From assembly GCF_031191185.1 (NCBI RefSeq), contig NZ_CP133465.1:616001-680000 (forward strand): a stretch of DNA of 64,000 nucleotides. The letters run 5' to 3'. Shown one piece after another: positions 44,666 to 53,690 of this stretch (positions are counted from its first letter, which is position 1; every line of letters begins with the position of its first letter). Under the pieces are notes generated by a model. It was not told the DNA's origin and did no database searches. It worked only from the letters and a program-made list of their open reading frames with translations. The translations under genes and the position numbers were made by a program. Origin of the DNA: Prevotella nigrescens. GTDB lineage: Bacteria; Bacteroidota; Bacteroidia; Bacteroidales; Bacteroidaceae.

Positions 44666-45715
44666 ATGCGCATTTTACTATTTTGTGAGAACAAATATGC
44701 CGTAGATATTCTACAGCCTATCCAAACCGAAGCAGACAAAGAGGGCAACAACGATGTGCTGTGGTATGTACACCAAGAAAAGATACCCGAATTTCCGTTA
44801 AAAGACTGTGTGAAATGGACTAACAGCATACAGGAAAGTTTCGATTTCAGTCCGGAAGCCATTTATGTGCCGGGCAACATCGTACCTTATTACCTGCCGG
44901 GGGTGAAAATTCAGATATTCCACGGCTATGCTGCGGAGAAGAAAGACCACTGGGTGATACGCCGTTACTTCGATATTTATTGCACGCAAGGACCTTACTT
45001 TACAAGTCATTTCAAGGCTTTGGCAAAGAAATATGGCGACTTCTCGGTGGTGGAAACAGGCTGGACGCGCCAAGACTACATCTTTGCGCATCGCCACGAC
45101 TTCGACAACGAGCGAACAGAACTGCTGCAAGAGCACGCTTGCGAACGCATTGTGGTCTACGCACCAACATTCTCTCCCAAGCTGACTTCCATTCCGTTTA
45201 TCCTCGACGACCTGCGCAAGCTTGCCGATACACGCCCTGTTCTGATTATCATAAAGCTGCACCCACTGACCAAAACAGAATGGGTGGAAGCCTGCCGAGC
45301 ACTTGCCGACAGCCACAAAAATATTATAATGGTAGGCGAATTTGCCCTTACAAAATATCTTTTGATGGCTGATGTGGTGGTGAGCGACACCTCTTCGGCA
45401 ATCTACGAGGCACTCTTGATGGATAAACCAGTTATAACGCTCAATGCCATATCGAAAGATTTGTATTGGAAAAACATCACCGATGCTTCGCAACTGTGCG
45501 ACGCTTACGACGATATATTTACGAATAAAGAGATTGCCGCCCTGCGCAAATGGGTGATAAACAACTACGACCCGTACCTCGATGGACTGTGTGCACACCG
45601 CATGTTAGACGCTGCACGCGATTTCATAGCGCACAACGGTGTGCCACGACAGCGCAAACTGAATCTCTGGCGTAAGTACACCAGCATTAAAACCTTTGGA
45701 AAAATAAAGCGATAA
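44666..45715 (+). CDS. CDP-glycerol glycerophosphotransferase-like protein
   Basis: This 349-residue protein resembles the TagB/TagF family: '[20 protein letters not shown]' with the catalytic-type His, and '[26 protein letters not shown]' in the C-terminal GT-B-like half. Such enzymes transfer a phospho-polyol from a CDP-polyol onto a glycan or lipid. The longer open frame is non-coding upstream of the -7 box at 44640, so the ATG at 44666 is used. It faces away from the aminotransferase/TagD-like operon, which would supply the CDP-activated donor. Gram-negative use of this pathway is for capsule or LPS decoration. Confidence 0.85.
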   Translation: MRILLFCENKYAVDILQPIQTEADKEGNNDVLWYVHQEKIPEFPLKDCVKWTNSIQESFDFSPEAIYVPGNIVPYYLPGVKIQIFHGYAAEKKDHWVIRRYFDIYCTQGPYFTSHFKALAKKYGDFSVVETGWTRQDYIFAHRHDFDNERTELLQEHACERIVVYAPTFSPKLTSIPFILDDLRKLADTRPVLIIIKLHPLTKTEWVEACRALADSHKNIIMVGEFALTKYLLMADVVVSDTSSAIYEALLMDKPVITLNAISKDLYWKNITDASQLCDAYDDIFTNKEIAALRKWVINNYDPYLDGLCAHRMLDAARDFIAHNGVPRQRKLNLWRKYTSIKTFGKIKR

Positions 45716-45842
45716 ACGCTGCAATGCAATACGAAAAGATGGTATGATAGATGTGTAAAATGTGTAAACATTTTTTATTCGTATATATATTGCATAACTG
45801 TCTTATTATCAAGGTATAGTAAAACTCCTTATTTTATATTCT

Positions 45843-45895
45843 AAAGAGTCTGTTTCGTTCTCCGAAACAGACTCTTTTGTGTTGCAAAACAGACA
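45843..45895. repeat. Hairpin related to the dispersed intergenic element, copy D
   Basis: A perfect 15-bp stem (45843-45857 with 45863-45877) is followed by 'GTTGCAAAACAGACACTTTC', resembling the left part of copies A and C. The conserved tail is absent. The hairpin could also end transcription from the CDP-glycerol-transferase-like gene. The rest of 45716-46147 shows nothing I can interpret. Confidence 0.6.
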
Positions 45896-46147
45896 CTTTC
45901 GCAACATTAAAGTACAGTTATCACTTTTTAAAAGAATTATCTTTACAAAAGCAAAACACTTTCTGCATCTGCCTTAAGCAAGAAAAAGACTATTCACTCC
46001 CTCACTAAGTTTCTACTGAACCGAGATTTAATAACAGCTACAATTGAGAATTAAGAGGTAAATCCCAACACTATCGAAATGCCCATATAGGAGAAAAACA
46101 GAAGGAGAGAAGAACTTTCAATTTACTTTTATCAGATAACAAAAGTT

Positions 46148-46906
46148 TTATACCTGCTTTGCTATCTCCCTTAGCAAATCATTGCTAATAGCAAAAGACA
46201 ATTGAGGAATCTTCTTACCATTCACGCTTGAGATAACTTTTGCACACCCAAATATAGCTCGAGTCAGCTTTGGGTCAGCTCTCAAAGCATCTGCATAAGG
46301 GCCACAAGCAAGAATAACGGTTTTAAAATGAGACCAAAATGAATTTGTAGCAATCATTAAGTCAAAACGATTTCTAATATTTTCTTCTATTTTTCTTCGT
46401 TCTTCGGCTGATAAGCGATGATTATTAAGTCTACACAACTCATTCAATTCTGTTATAAAACAATCTTTATAGAAATCTATGTGAGTGGTATTTACTGGGC
46501 TGTCAAGTTTTCCACGCTCTCTAATAAAATTGATTAGTTTCTGATATTTATACCACGTAGCAGATGTTCCACCCTTTCCTGAGATAACTTCTCCGTCTTT
46601 ATTTCTTCTTTCAATTGCAAAACGTTGTCCGCTATAAGGCGCAAGAGGGTCAAATATTTTCCAATCCAAGATAGGATTATCTATCCAATTCTTAACATCT
46701 TCAACTTTAATTGACCAATCTCTGTTCTTCCATAAGTTGTAGTTCTGCGAATATTCGCACTTGTATGAATCGCTATTTTCATCAACAGCGCATTCTTTTC
46801 CGACAATCAATATCTCTGCATTTGGATTTCCCAAACCAACATAATGTTCGCCTTTTTTCCATAAAGGATTCTGCAAAAGGTCTTTAATTTTTTTTAAACA
46901 TTCCAT
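46148..46906 (-). CDS. Hypothetical protein, faintly uracil-DNA-glycosylase-like
   Basis: I do not recognise this 252-residue cytoplasmic protein with confidence. It begins with 'LWKKGEHYVGLGNPNAEILIVGKECA', which recalls the 'GDPxAxILIVGE' opening of UDG-superfamily proteins. Near the C-terminus 'FKTVILACGPYADAL' could correspond to the 'xVxLGxxAxxxL' strand of that fold. The catalytic motifs are not clearly conserved. The gene is AT-rich, stands alone between the CDP-polyol and EnvC loci, and has its own promoter, all suggestive of an acquired gene. Confidence 0.7.
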   Translation of the reverse strand: MECLKKIKDLLQNPLWKKGEHYVGLGNPNAEILIVGKECAVDENSDSYKCEYSQNYNLWKNRDWSIKVEDVKNWIDNPILDWKIFDPLAPYSGQRFAIERRNKDGEVISGKGGTSATWYKYQKLINFIRERGKLDSPVNTTHIDFYKDCFITELNELCRLNNHRLSAEERRKIEENIRNRFDLMIATNSFWSHFKTVILACGPYADALRADPKLTRAIFGCAKVISSVNGKKIPQLSFAISNDLLREIAKQV

Positions 46907-46964
46907 AGCTTATTCTTATTTGATGGTTATACTTTATTTTATCATTAAGGATTTTAGTTTCCTA

Positions 46965-46993
46965 CAAAGATACAAAAAAAATGTGAAATTCAA
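46965..46993 (-). promoter_or_regulatory. Promoter of the 46148-46906 gene
   Basis: On the minus strand TTG (46991-46993), 18 nt and TATCTTTG (46965-46972) precede the ATG by about 60 nt. The spacing is slightly short. Confidence 0.55.
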
Positions 46994-47086
46994 TAAAATA
47001 AATTCATCAATTATCCATTTATCATCAAAAAAAGCATCTTTTCAGGTTACCATTTTGGTATTCAGAACCGATATGGCAGGACTTAC

Positions 47087-47122
47087 AAAAAAGCCAGACA
47101 GCAATTTTGGCTGTCTGGCTTT
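47087..47122 (-). terminator. Intrinsic terminator after the EnvC-like gene
   Basis: A 13-bp perfect stem (47090-47102 with 47110-47122) with a T-run on the minus strand lies 33 bp after the stop codon. It closes the dut-TPR-DUF4292-EnvC operon. Confidence 0.85.
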
Positions 47123-47154
47123 ATGGTTTCTATATATAATATATAAGGTGTAGC

Positions 47155-49116
47155 TTATCGGAGCCACTGTTCCGGATTCAGCTTTTGAGTCTCTTTGTGA
47201 AGTTGGAACTGGAATATGCCGCCCGAGTCTACTGTTCCGAGCGTCTGCCCTGTACCAACTTGCTGACCTCTGCTGACACTAACGCTGCCCAAGTTCAGGT
47301 AAACGGAGATGTAAGCACCATGGCGCACCATTACAAGGGTGGAACCACCTACGTGCGAAACACTGGTTACTTCGCCTTTAAAGACACTGCGAACGGGAGT
47401 ACCCGGTGAAGCCTTGATGGCAATTCCATTGCTGCTTAGCTTGACATGCGACAGTCCTGCCACGTTGTAAGTACCGAAACGCTTCACGATTGGTCCCGAT
47501 ACCGGGCGCGGCAACCTACCCTTATTGTTGGCAAAACTGCCCGTCATGGCACGGTCGGCAGACGAAAGGAGAGAACTGTTGTCGTTCGCTTTGCTGGCTG
47601 CAGCCTGCTCGCGAGCAGCACGTTCCCTATCGGCAACAGCCTTGCGTTCGGCAGCCATACGGTTGGCTTCGGCTTCGCGAGCTTGCTGGTTGGCACGTTC
47701 GCGCTCCATATTCTCCCTTGCTCGTGCCTGGTCTTCGGCACGTTTGGCTGCTGCAGCACGCTCTTCGGCACGCTTCAACTCGCGTGCTTTCTTTGCCGAA
47801 GCCTCAGCCTCGGCTGCACGCCGTGCAGCTTCTGCCTCCCTACGTGCCTGTTCGGCTCGCTCTTGAGCTGCTCTACGCTCACGTTCTAACTGTGCTGCTT
47901 TAGCGGCAGCTTCAGCTTTTGCCTTGGCTTCGCGTGCCTTGGCTTCGGCTATCCGGCGTGCATTTTCTTCAGCAGCACGCCGTGCTGCCTCTCGCTTACG
48001 GGCTAATTCTTCGGCTCGTTGCTTGGCTGCTGCAGCACGAGCAGCGGCTTGTGCACGCGCTTCTTCCATTGCACGCTCACGCGCTTTCCTTATTTCGATG
48101 GCAATCAGTCGGTCTATCTGTGCATTAATGGCTTGCTGTTTCTTCTGTCTGTCGGATATAACCGACTGCAAAACCTTTTGGTCGTTCTGCAAAGAAGCCA
48201 CCACTTTCTGCTGTTCCACCTTCTTGTTCTCCATCTGAATGTGAACTTGGCGCCCTTTCACAAGGAGGTTACTCTTATGTCCACGCACATGTTCCAATTG
48301 GTTGTGCTTGTTGTCTACCTGCGCCTGCTTCTGCTTTAAGAGTTCGCCCTGTGCTCTTTGGTAAGCTGCATACTCCCTTACGAAACGAAGACGGCGATAC
48401 ATTTGCGTGAGCGTTTTGGCGGAGAAAATAAACATAATCTTGTCCTGAATGCTGCGGTGGCGTGCCATATAGCGCATAGAACGAATGAACCGGGAGCGTC
48501 GTTCTCCCAGTTGCGTTTCGAGAGAGCGTAGCTGTCCCTTTAAGATACCGATATTTCCATCAAGATGTTTTATGTCTGTTGAAATGGTATTAATTGTTTT
48601 TTGCTGGTGTCCAATCTCTGTATCGAGCGTTAAAATCTTCTGAAGGCGGTCGTCCACATCTTTCTGCTTTGCCTTAAGTTCGTGTTCGTTCTCGGTTATT
48701 TCCTTTTGTATTTGCTTGTTTTTTTGTTGCAAACCCTTTATTTCTTCGGTTGTAACATATTTTATTTGCTGCTTTTTGCCTTTCTGAGAACGCTTTTGTG
48801 GCAATGCCATACCCTTTTTATGCGCCATTCCTGCCTTAGCCTTTTGTTGCTGTCTGGTAGGTGTTTGTGTGGGCTGCTGCTTGTCTACCAGTTGTTTTTT
48901 TCCATGTTTGGTTGCAACTTGCTGCTTGTTGTCCAAATGCTTATCGGCTTGTTTCCTTGCAGAAACAAGCTTGGCAGGCTCTTTCTTTGTAGCCTTATTC
49001 TGTTTTATTTGCTGCTCTGTATTTTCCTTTTTAGCTGTTTTCTTTCTATGTTTCTGCGCATACGAACTTAGAAAACAAGTATTCAGTATTAATAATATAA
49101 ATAATATCCGCTTCAT
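47155..49116 (-). CDS. EnvC-like murein hydrolase activator (M23 domain, coiled coil)
   Basis: This 653-residue exported protein has a signal peptide ending 'SYAQ', a Lys/Gln-rich linker, a long coiled coil (residues of about 125-340) and an Ala/Arg/Glu-rich helical segment to about residue 515. A C-terminal LytM/M23 domain follows ('IAIKASPGTPVRSVFKGEV' ... 'FQLHKETQKLNPEQWL'). The zinc ligands of active M23 peptidases are largely missing, as in EnvC, which activates cell-division amidases instead of cutting peptidoglycan. The repetitive middle creates long antisense frames that are not genes. The start abuts the stop of the DUF4292 gene. Confidence 0.92.
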   Translation of the reverse strand: MKRILFILLILNTCFLSSYAQKHRKKTAKKENTEQQIKQNKATKKEPAKLVSARKQADKHLDNKQQVATKHGKKQLVDKQQPTQTPTRQQQKAKAGMAHKKGMALPQKRSQKGKKQQIKYVTTEEIKGLQQKNKQIQKEITENEHELKAKQKDVDDRLQKILTLDTEIGHQQKTINTISTDIKHLDGNIGILKGQLRSLETQLGERRSRFIRSMRYMARHRSIQDKIMFIFSAKTLTQMYRRLRFVREYAAYQRAQGELLKQKQAQVDNKHNQLEHVRGHKSNLLVKGRQVHIQMENKKVEQQKVVASLQNDQKVLQSVISDRQKKQQAINAQIDRLIAIEIRKARERAMEEARAQAAARAAAAKQRAEELARKREAARRAAEENARRIAEAKAREAKAKAEAAAKAAQLERERRAAQERAEQARREAEAARRAAEAEASAKKARELKRAEERAAAAKRAEDQARARENMERERANQQAREAEANRMAAERKAVADRERAAREQAAASKANDNSSLLSSADRAMTGSFANNKGRLPRPVSGPIVKRFGTYNVAGLSHVKLSSNGIAIKASPGTPVRSVFKGEVTSVSHVGGSTLVMVRHGAYISVYLNLGSVSVSRGQQVGTGQTLGTVDSGGIFQFQLHKETQKLNPEQWLR

Positions 49117-50016
49117 TTAAAGTTGCATTAATTTACCCAAAATATCTTCCACGCTCACCTGTTCATACTTCGGCGATGGCGTTGTAAAGCTCTCCCAATC
49201 GGCATTATCGCCGAGTTTGTCAAATTCGAAGGTAGCAGTAACAACCTTTTGACCTCTTGCCAGGGGTGTCTTTATCGTTACTTTATGATAGTAAGGGAAC
49301 ATCTTTGAACCAAACTTCTTGAAGTCTTCGTAGTCCCAATTCAATGTTGAAACACCATGCTCAGCACTACTATACTTGGCTTCGGCTTCACGAATAAAAC
49401 TTGTTGCTGGCTCTGCTATCCATTTATAGTTTATCTTTCCCCCATTCAAGGTAATAGAAACGCCCTTTTGAGACGCTGTCTGTGGTGCATTAAAATCGAC
49501 ATTGAATTGTGCTAAATTACGCTCTCCAACGCGTTGCTGACCAGGAATAAAGAGTTGATTCCAAAATAAAGATTGAAGAGAATAGAAGTTTATACCATTG
49601 TTTTTCAGGAAAGCGACATCGGTATATTTAGCTTTCACATATTGTTTATGTATTCTATCAAGAAACAATACGTAGTCTTTTGTAAATTCAATGCGTCCAA
49701 CTTCACTGCGAATAATAGGAACAAGAAGTTGCAAACGAATTACTTCGTCTTTACGCATGCGCAAGATACCGGGTACAGTAATATCTTTCTTACCCGTGTT
49801 TACCGTAAATGTTAAGTCGGAAACAAGATTTTTCTGATAGAGCGCACCATCGGAAACCTTTTGCATAAACTGCATTTGTTGCTGTTTAAGAGAGGCTGAT
49901 GATGTGGTTGAAGCAGCGCCTTGGGGGTATGAAGGCTTTACAACCGACCTATGAGTGCCGCAGTTCGTTAAAAACAAAATGGTGAACACGGCTATATATA
50001 CATTCTTTATTTTCAT
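49117..50016 (-). CDS. DUF4292 lipoprotein
   Basis: The lipobox is 'LTNC' with Cys at residue 19, so the 299-residue protein is anchored in a membrane. The mature domain has LolA/LolB-like features ('VPGILRMRKDEVIRLQLLVP', 'EVGRIEFTKDYVLFLDRIHKQ'), in agreement with the usual DUF4292 description, and a role in outer-membrane lipoprotein or lipid handling is inferred. Its ATG overlaps the TPR gene stop by 4 bp and its stop abuts the EnvC-like gene. The order TPR-DUF4292-EnvC is, as I recall, conserved in Bacteroidetes. Confidence 0.88.
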   Translation of the reverse strand: MKIKNVYIAVFTILFLTNCGTHRSVVKPSYPQGAASTTSSASLKQQQMQFMQKVSDGALYQKNLVSDLTFTVNTGKKDITVPGILRMRKDEVIRLQLLVPIIRSEVGRIEFTKDYVLFLDRIHKQYVKAKYTDVAFLKNNGINFYSLQSLFWNQLFIPGQQRVGERNLAQFNVDFNAPQTASQKGVSITLNGGKINYKWIAEPATSFIREAEAKYSSAEHGVSTLNWDYEDFKKFGSKMFPYYHKVTIKTPLARGQKVVTATFEFDKLGDNADWESFTTPSPKYEQVSVEDILGKLMQL

Positions 50017-51740
50017 TCTGGTATGTATTTCTGAAGTTCTATTTTCCTTTTTAGCGTGGCACTTTTATCGCCCAATTCCACAGCCTTTTGCCAGGCTTCT
50101 GATGCCTCTTTCTTCTTTCCGACATGGTAATATATGTCGCCGGCATGCTCGAACAATACGCCGCTGGGGGTGGTATCGTTCTTTATGGCTTGGTCTATAT
50201 AGATATTGGCTTCCTCGTATCGCTCTTGCAGGAAGAGAATCCAAGCATAAGTGTCGAGGAAAGTAGGGTTTGCCGGCTCTTTCTTTATCGTTTTGTAGCT
50301 CATCTGCTCCGCCTTTTTAAGGTCGCTCTTCGTCAAACTTAAGTAGTAAGCATAGTTGTTCAGCGCTGCAAGGTTCTCCGGACGCCAGTGCAAACAGCTG
50401 TCGTAAGCCGCGAAAGCGTCCTTTTCGAGTCCCTTTTCGTGCAGAATGTCGCCCATGATAGCGTAAAAGTCTGATACGATATTTGGGTCGCTGTCCGGTT
50501 TTATCTGCGCTACGCCTTTCTTGAAGGTTTGCAATGCGGCATCGTTTTCCTTCTTCATGTATTGCGCAAAGCCCTCGAAATAGTAGAAAGCCATCTCTTC
50601 GGGGTTGTATTCGTGGGCAGGACGTGCAATGGCAATGACCTTGTCGTACTGTCCTGTGTCCCAAATGTTTTGTATCAGGGCTATGCGAGCACGCGAATTG
50701 TCGGGTTCTATGGCGATGGCTTGCTCGTAAACCTTGTTTATACTGTCTTCTGGCGCATGCTTTAAGTTAAGATAAGCTGCTTTCATAAGCACAATATCAG
50801 CATCTTCTTGTGGATACGAAAGAACACGATTGAATAGTTTTATTACTTCAAGACTGTCCTTGGCGCTGCTGTTTTGATTGTCCATAATAACCTGACGGAG
50901 CAGTGCCATCTTGGTTTCCTTCTCGGTTTTCTTCGACTCCAATAGCTTCTGCGTGAGTTCGTCTACCACTTTTTCGTTCTTTGCATCGCGATAATAATCA
51001 AGCAGGGACAGCTGTGCGGCAGCGTTGTCGGGGTCTTCTTTCAGCACAGTTTGGTATTCCTTATAAGCTTCTTTCTTTTTATTGTTCTGGAAAAGCCAAT
51101 TGCCCAGCATTACACGATAGTTCAAATCCAATGGATTTTTCTGCACAAGGCGCATCAGTTCCGCCTGTGCTTTCCGCTTATCTCCCATCTGTTCGAAGAT
51201 TTGCATCTTTGTCAGAGACAGCTGTTCGCTGCTTCCCAAAAGCGTTTCCATACGTTCTGTTACCTCTATCATCTTCTTATAGTCGTTCTGCGAACCATAA
51301 AGCTGATAGAGGATCTGCAGAACGTCCTCGCGAGTTTTGTTGTTTGCATAGAGTTTTTCGTATGCAGCCAACGCCTGTTCGTAATCATTCTGAGTGATAT
51401 AGAACTGTCCTAATTTCTCTAAATACGTGGAATTATTGGGCGCAAGTTCAGCCGCTCTCTCGAAATTATAGCGTGCTGCCTTGTTGTTTTGCATTTCAAC
51501 ATAGTATCCTGCAAGTTCATAATACACCTCAGGAGCATTCGGATTGATGTCGCGGGCGTGGCGCAACAAGTCGAATGCTGCAGCTAAGTTGCCCATTTCT
51601 TGTTGCCGAATAGCTTCCAAAAAGAAATAGTTGTAGCGTGTTGTCTGGCTATTCGTCTGTGCTTTTGCCTGCAAGCCCATTGCAGCAAGCACTGCTACGA
51701 GCGTTGTTTTTACTATGAATTGTTTAAAAGAAAATATCAA
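50013..51740 (-). CDS. Exported tetratricopeptide-repeat protein
   Basis: This 575-residue protein has a signal peptide ending 'LQAKAQ' near residue 27, then about a dozen TPR units (for example 'NAPEVYYELAGYYVEMQNN' and 'NSTYLEKLGQFYITQNDYEQ'). TPR arrays act as protein-protein scaffolds. Here a periplasmic or outer-membrane-associated assembly role is likely because the cotranscribed genes are a DUF4292 lipoprotein and an EnvC-type activator. It begins 33 bp after dut and ends with a 4-bp overlap into the DUF4292 gene. Confidence 0.9.
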   Translation of the reverse strand: MIFSFKQFIVKTTLVAVLAAMGLQAKAQTNSQTTRYNYFFLEAIRQQEMGNLAAAFDLLRHARDINPNAPEVYYELAGYYVEMQNNKAARYNFERAAELAPNNSTYLEKLGQFYITQNDYEQALAAYEKLYANNKTREDVLQILYQLYGSQNDYKKMIEVTERMETLLGSSEQLSLTKMQIFEQMGDKRKAQAELMRLVQKNPLDLNYRVMLGNWLFQNNKKKEAYKEYQTVLKEDPDNAAAQLSLLDYYRDAKNEKVVDELTQKLLESKKTEKETKMALLRQVIMDNQNSSAKDSLEVIKLFNRVLSYPQEDADIVLMKAAYLNLKHAPEDSINKVYEQAIAIEPDNSRARIALIQNIWDTGQYDKVIAIARPAHEYNPEEMAFYYFEGFAQYMKKENDAALQTFKKGVAQIKPDSDPNIVSDFYAIMGDILHEKGLEKDAFAAYDSCLHWRPENLAALNNYAYYLSLTKSDLKKAEQMSYKTIKKEPANPTFLDTYAWILFLQERYEEANIYIDQAIKNDTTPSGVLFEHAGDIYYHVGKKKEASEAWQKAVELGDKSATLKRKIELQKYIPE

Positions 51741-51773
51741 TCTATTATCCCTCCTGTATCAATTAGACTGTTC

Positions 51774-52211
51774 TTACTTTACTCCCGTATGTCCATAGCC
51801 ACCTGCACCGCGTTCCGTTTCGTCGAGAATATCTACTTCAACAAACGCTGCTTGCTCATGACGGGCTATCACCATCTGTGCAATACGTTCGCCAGCGTTG
51901 ATAATAAAGTCTTCGGCAGAGAAGTTAATCAGCAATACCATCAACTCGCCACGATAGTCTGCATCTACTGTTCCAGGCGTATTCAACACCGTTATCCCAT
52001 ATTTCAATGCCAAGCCGCTGCGTGGACGCACTTGCGCTTCGTAACCTTTGGGGAGCGCAATGTACAAGCCTGTGGGAATAAGGCGGCGTTCCATTGGCTT
52101 CAAAGTAATGGGAGTGTCTATATTTGCGCGCAAATCCATGCCTGCACTCTGTGTTGTTGCATATGTTGGTAAGGGCTGGATGCCCTTATTTATTACTTTT
52201 ACTTGAACCAT
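51774..52211 (-). CDS. dut: Deoxyuridine 5'-triphosphate nucleotidohydrolase
   Basis: dUTPase hydrolyses dUTP to dUMP and pyrophosphate, keeping uracil out of DNA and supplying thymidylate synthesis. All five motifs of the trimeric family are present in 145 residues: 'AGMDLRA' (1), 'RPRSGLAL' (2), '[10 protein letters not shown]' (3), 'GERIAQMVI' (4) and '[11 protein letters not shown]' (5). The gene leads the envelope operon and faces the dGTPase gene across about 120 bp, so two dNTP-hydrolysing enzymes share one intergenic region. Confidence 0.97.
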   Translation of the reverse strand: MVQVKVINKGIQPLPTYATTQSAGMDLRANIDTPITLKPMERRLIPTGLYIALPKGYEAQVRPRSGLALKYGITVLNTPGTVDADYRGELMVLLINFSAEDFIINAGERIAQMVIARHEQAAFVEVDILDETERGAGGYGHTGVK

Positions 52212-52335
52212 AATATAATTATAATAATGTGCAAAAATAATGAATTATACGCATATAGATGAATTTTAAGCCCTAAAAAAGGCTGAAATTAGCCAAATTT
52301 AAGTACTTTTGCGTAAGCGAATCTTTTTGATAATT

Positions 52336-53676
52336 ATGATGAACTGGCAAAATCTTATCTCCAACAAACGACTCGGGCAGGAAGACCGACACGCTTTACG
52401 ACACGACGATAGGTCGGAGTTTAAACGCGACAGCGACAGACTTATCTATTCAGCACCTTTCAGACGGCTGCAGAACAAGACACAAGTGTTTCCGCTACCA
52501 GGCAGTGTTTTTGTCCATAATCGCCTCACCCACTCGTTGGAAGTGGCATCGTTGGGCAAGTCTTTGGGCGACGACGTGGCACGAAAGCTCATAAAGAAAC
52601 ACCCCGAACTGCAAGGAACTCTTTTTGAAGAAATCGGCACAATCGTGCAGACTGCTTGCTATGCCCACGACATGGGTAATCCGCCGTTTGGTCATAGCGG
52701 AGAGAAAGCCATACAAGCCTTCTTCACCGAAGGCGCAGGGGCGTACTTAAAGGATAAAGTAAGTCCACGTTTTTGGGACGATATTACCCATTTCGAGGGA
52801 AATGCCAACGCTTTCCGCTTGCTCACCCATAGGTTTTTAGGACGTCGTGAAGGCGGTTTTGTGATGACTTACTCCACTTTGGCAAGCATCGTAAAGTACC
52901 CCTTGTCATCGTCTTTGGCAGGAAAGCACGGCAAATTCGGCTTTTTTGCATCGGAAGAAGATATATACAAGAAGATTGCCAACGAACTTGGAATTATCAG
53001 CAAGCAAGTTTCCGACAACGGAACAGCCTACGCTCGCCACCCATTGGTATATTTAGTGGAAGCCGCAGACGACATTTGCTACGAGATAATGGACATTGAA
53101 GATTCGCACAAACTTAAACTTCTGTCGTTTGAAGATACTTCCGAACTGCTGTTAGGGTTCTTCGACGAAGAAACAAAGAAGAGCATTCGCAATCGCATAG
53201 TAGAAGAAGGAGTTACCGACAGAAACGAGCAGGTGGTCTATTTCCGTGCCTGTGCCGTTGGTTTGCTCGAAGCAGCGTGCGTGAATGTCTTTGTTGAAAA
53301 CGAGGAAGCCATACTCAACGGAACGTTTGAAGGTTCACTAATCGACCATATCCCAACGCTCCAGCGCAACAACTACAAGCACTGTTCAAAGGTTTCCATT
53401 GAGAAAATATACAGCAGCAAGACCGTGCTCGATGTGGAACTATCGGGTTATAAGATTATGGAAACGCTGATGGAAGCACTCATCAGTGCTGCAGTCGAAC
53501 CGGAAAAGTTCCACAGCAAGCAGCTAATCCGCCGTTTCTCAAGTCAGTACGATATACGCAACCCACATCTCGAAGACCGTATTATGGCAGTAATCGACTA
53601 CATCAGCGGTATGACAGATATATATGCACTCGACATTTATCAGAAAATAAACGGCATCAGCCTGCCGATAATCTAA
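52336..53676 (+). CDS. dgt: Deoxyguanosinetriphosphate triphosphohydrolase family protein
   Basis: This HD-domain enzyme, 446 residues from the ATG at 52336, removes triphosphate from dGTP or other dNTPs. The metal site is built from 'NRLTHSLEVA', 'CYAHDMGNPPFGHSGE' (the HD pair) and 'VEAADDICYEIMD', all typical for the family. The longer frame would start inside the promoter region (TACTTTTG at 52304-52311), so I reject it. The next gene starts 14 bp after the stop and the one after that overlaps, which makes this the first gene of a three-gene operon with a hydrolase-like fusion and a Dna2-like enzyme. Confidence 0.93.
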   Translation: MMNWQNLISNKRLGQEDRHALRHDDRSEFKRDSDRLIYSAPFRRLQNKTQVFPLPGSVFVHNRLTHSLEVASLGKSLGDDVARKLIKKHPELQGTLFEEIGTIVQTACYAHDMGNPPFGHSGEKAIQAFFTEGAGAYLKDKVSPRFWDDITHFEGNANAFRLLTHRFLGRREGGFVMTYSTLASIVKYPLSSSLAGKHGKFGFFASEEDIYKKIANELGIISKQVSDNGTAYARHPLVYLVEAADDICYEIMDIEDSHKLKLLSFEDTSELLLGFFDEETKKSIRNRIVEEGVTDRNEQVVYFRACAVGLLEAACVNVFVENEEAILNGTFEGSLIDHIPTLQRNNYKHCSKVSIEKIYSSKTVLDVELSGYKIMETLMEALISAAVEPEKFHSKQLIRRFSSQYDIRNPHLEDRIMAVIDYISGMTDIYALDIYQKINGISLPII

Positions 53677-53690
53677 CATTCCGTACAGAA

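Noticed and set aside
44572..44862. N-terminal extension of the aminotransferase frame
   Set aside because: It overlaps the divergent promoters and the start of the opposite gene, while the family starts at the 'MLNFTIGPV' block.
47446..47903. Long open frames on the plus strand opposite the EnvC-like gene
   Set aside because: They are shadows of the Ala/Arg/Glu-rich repeats in the EnvC-like coding strand and have no start signals.
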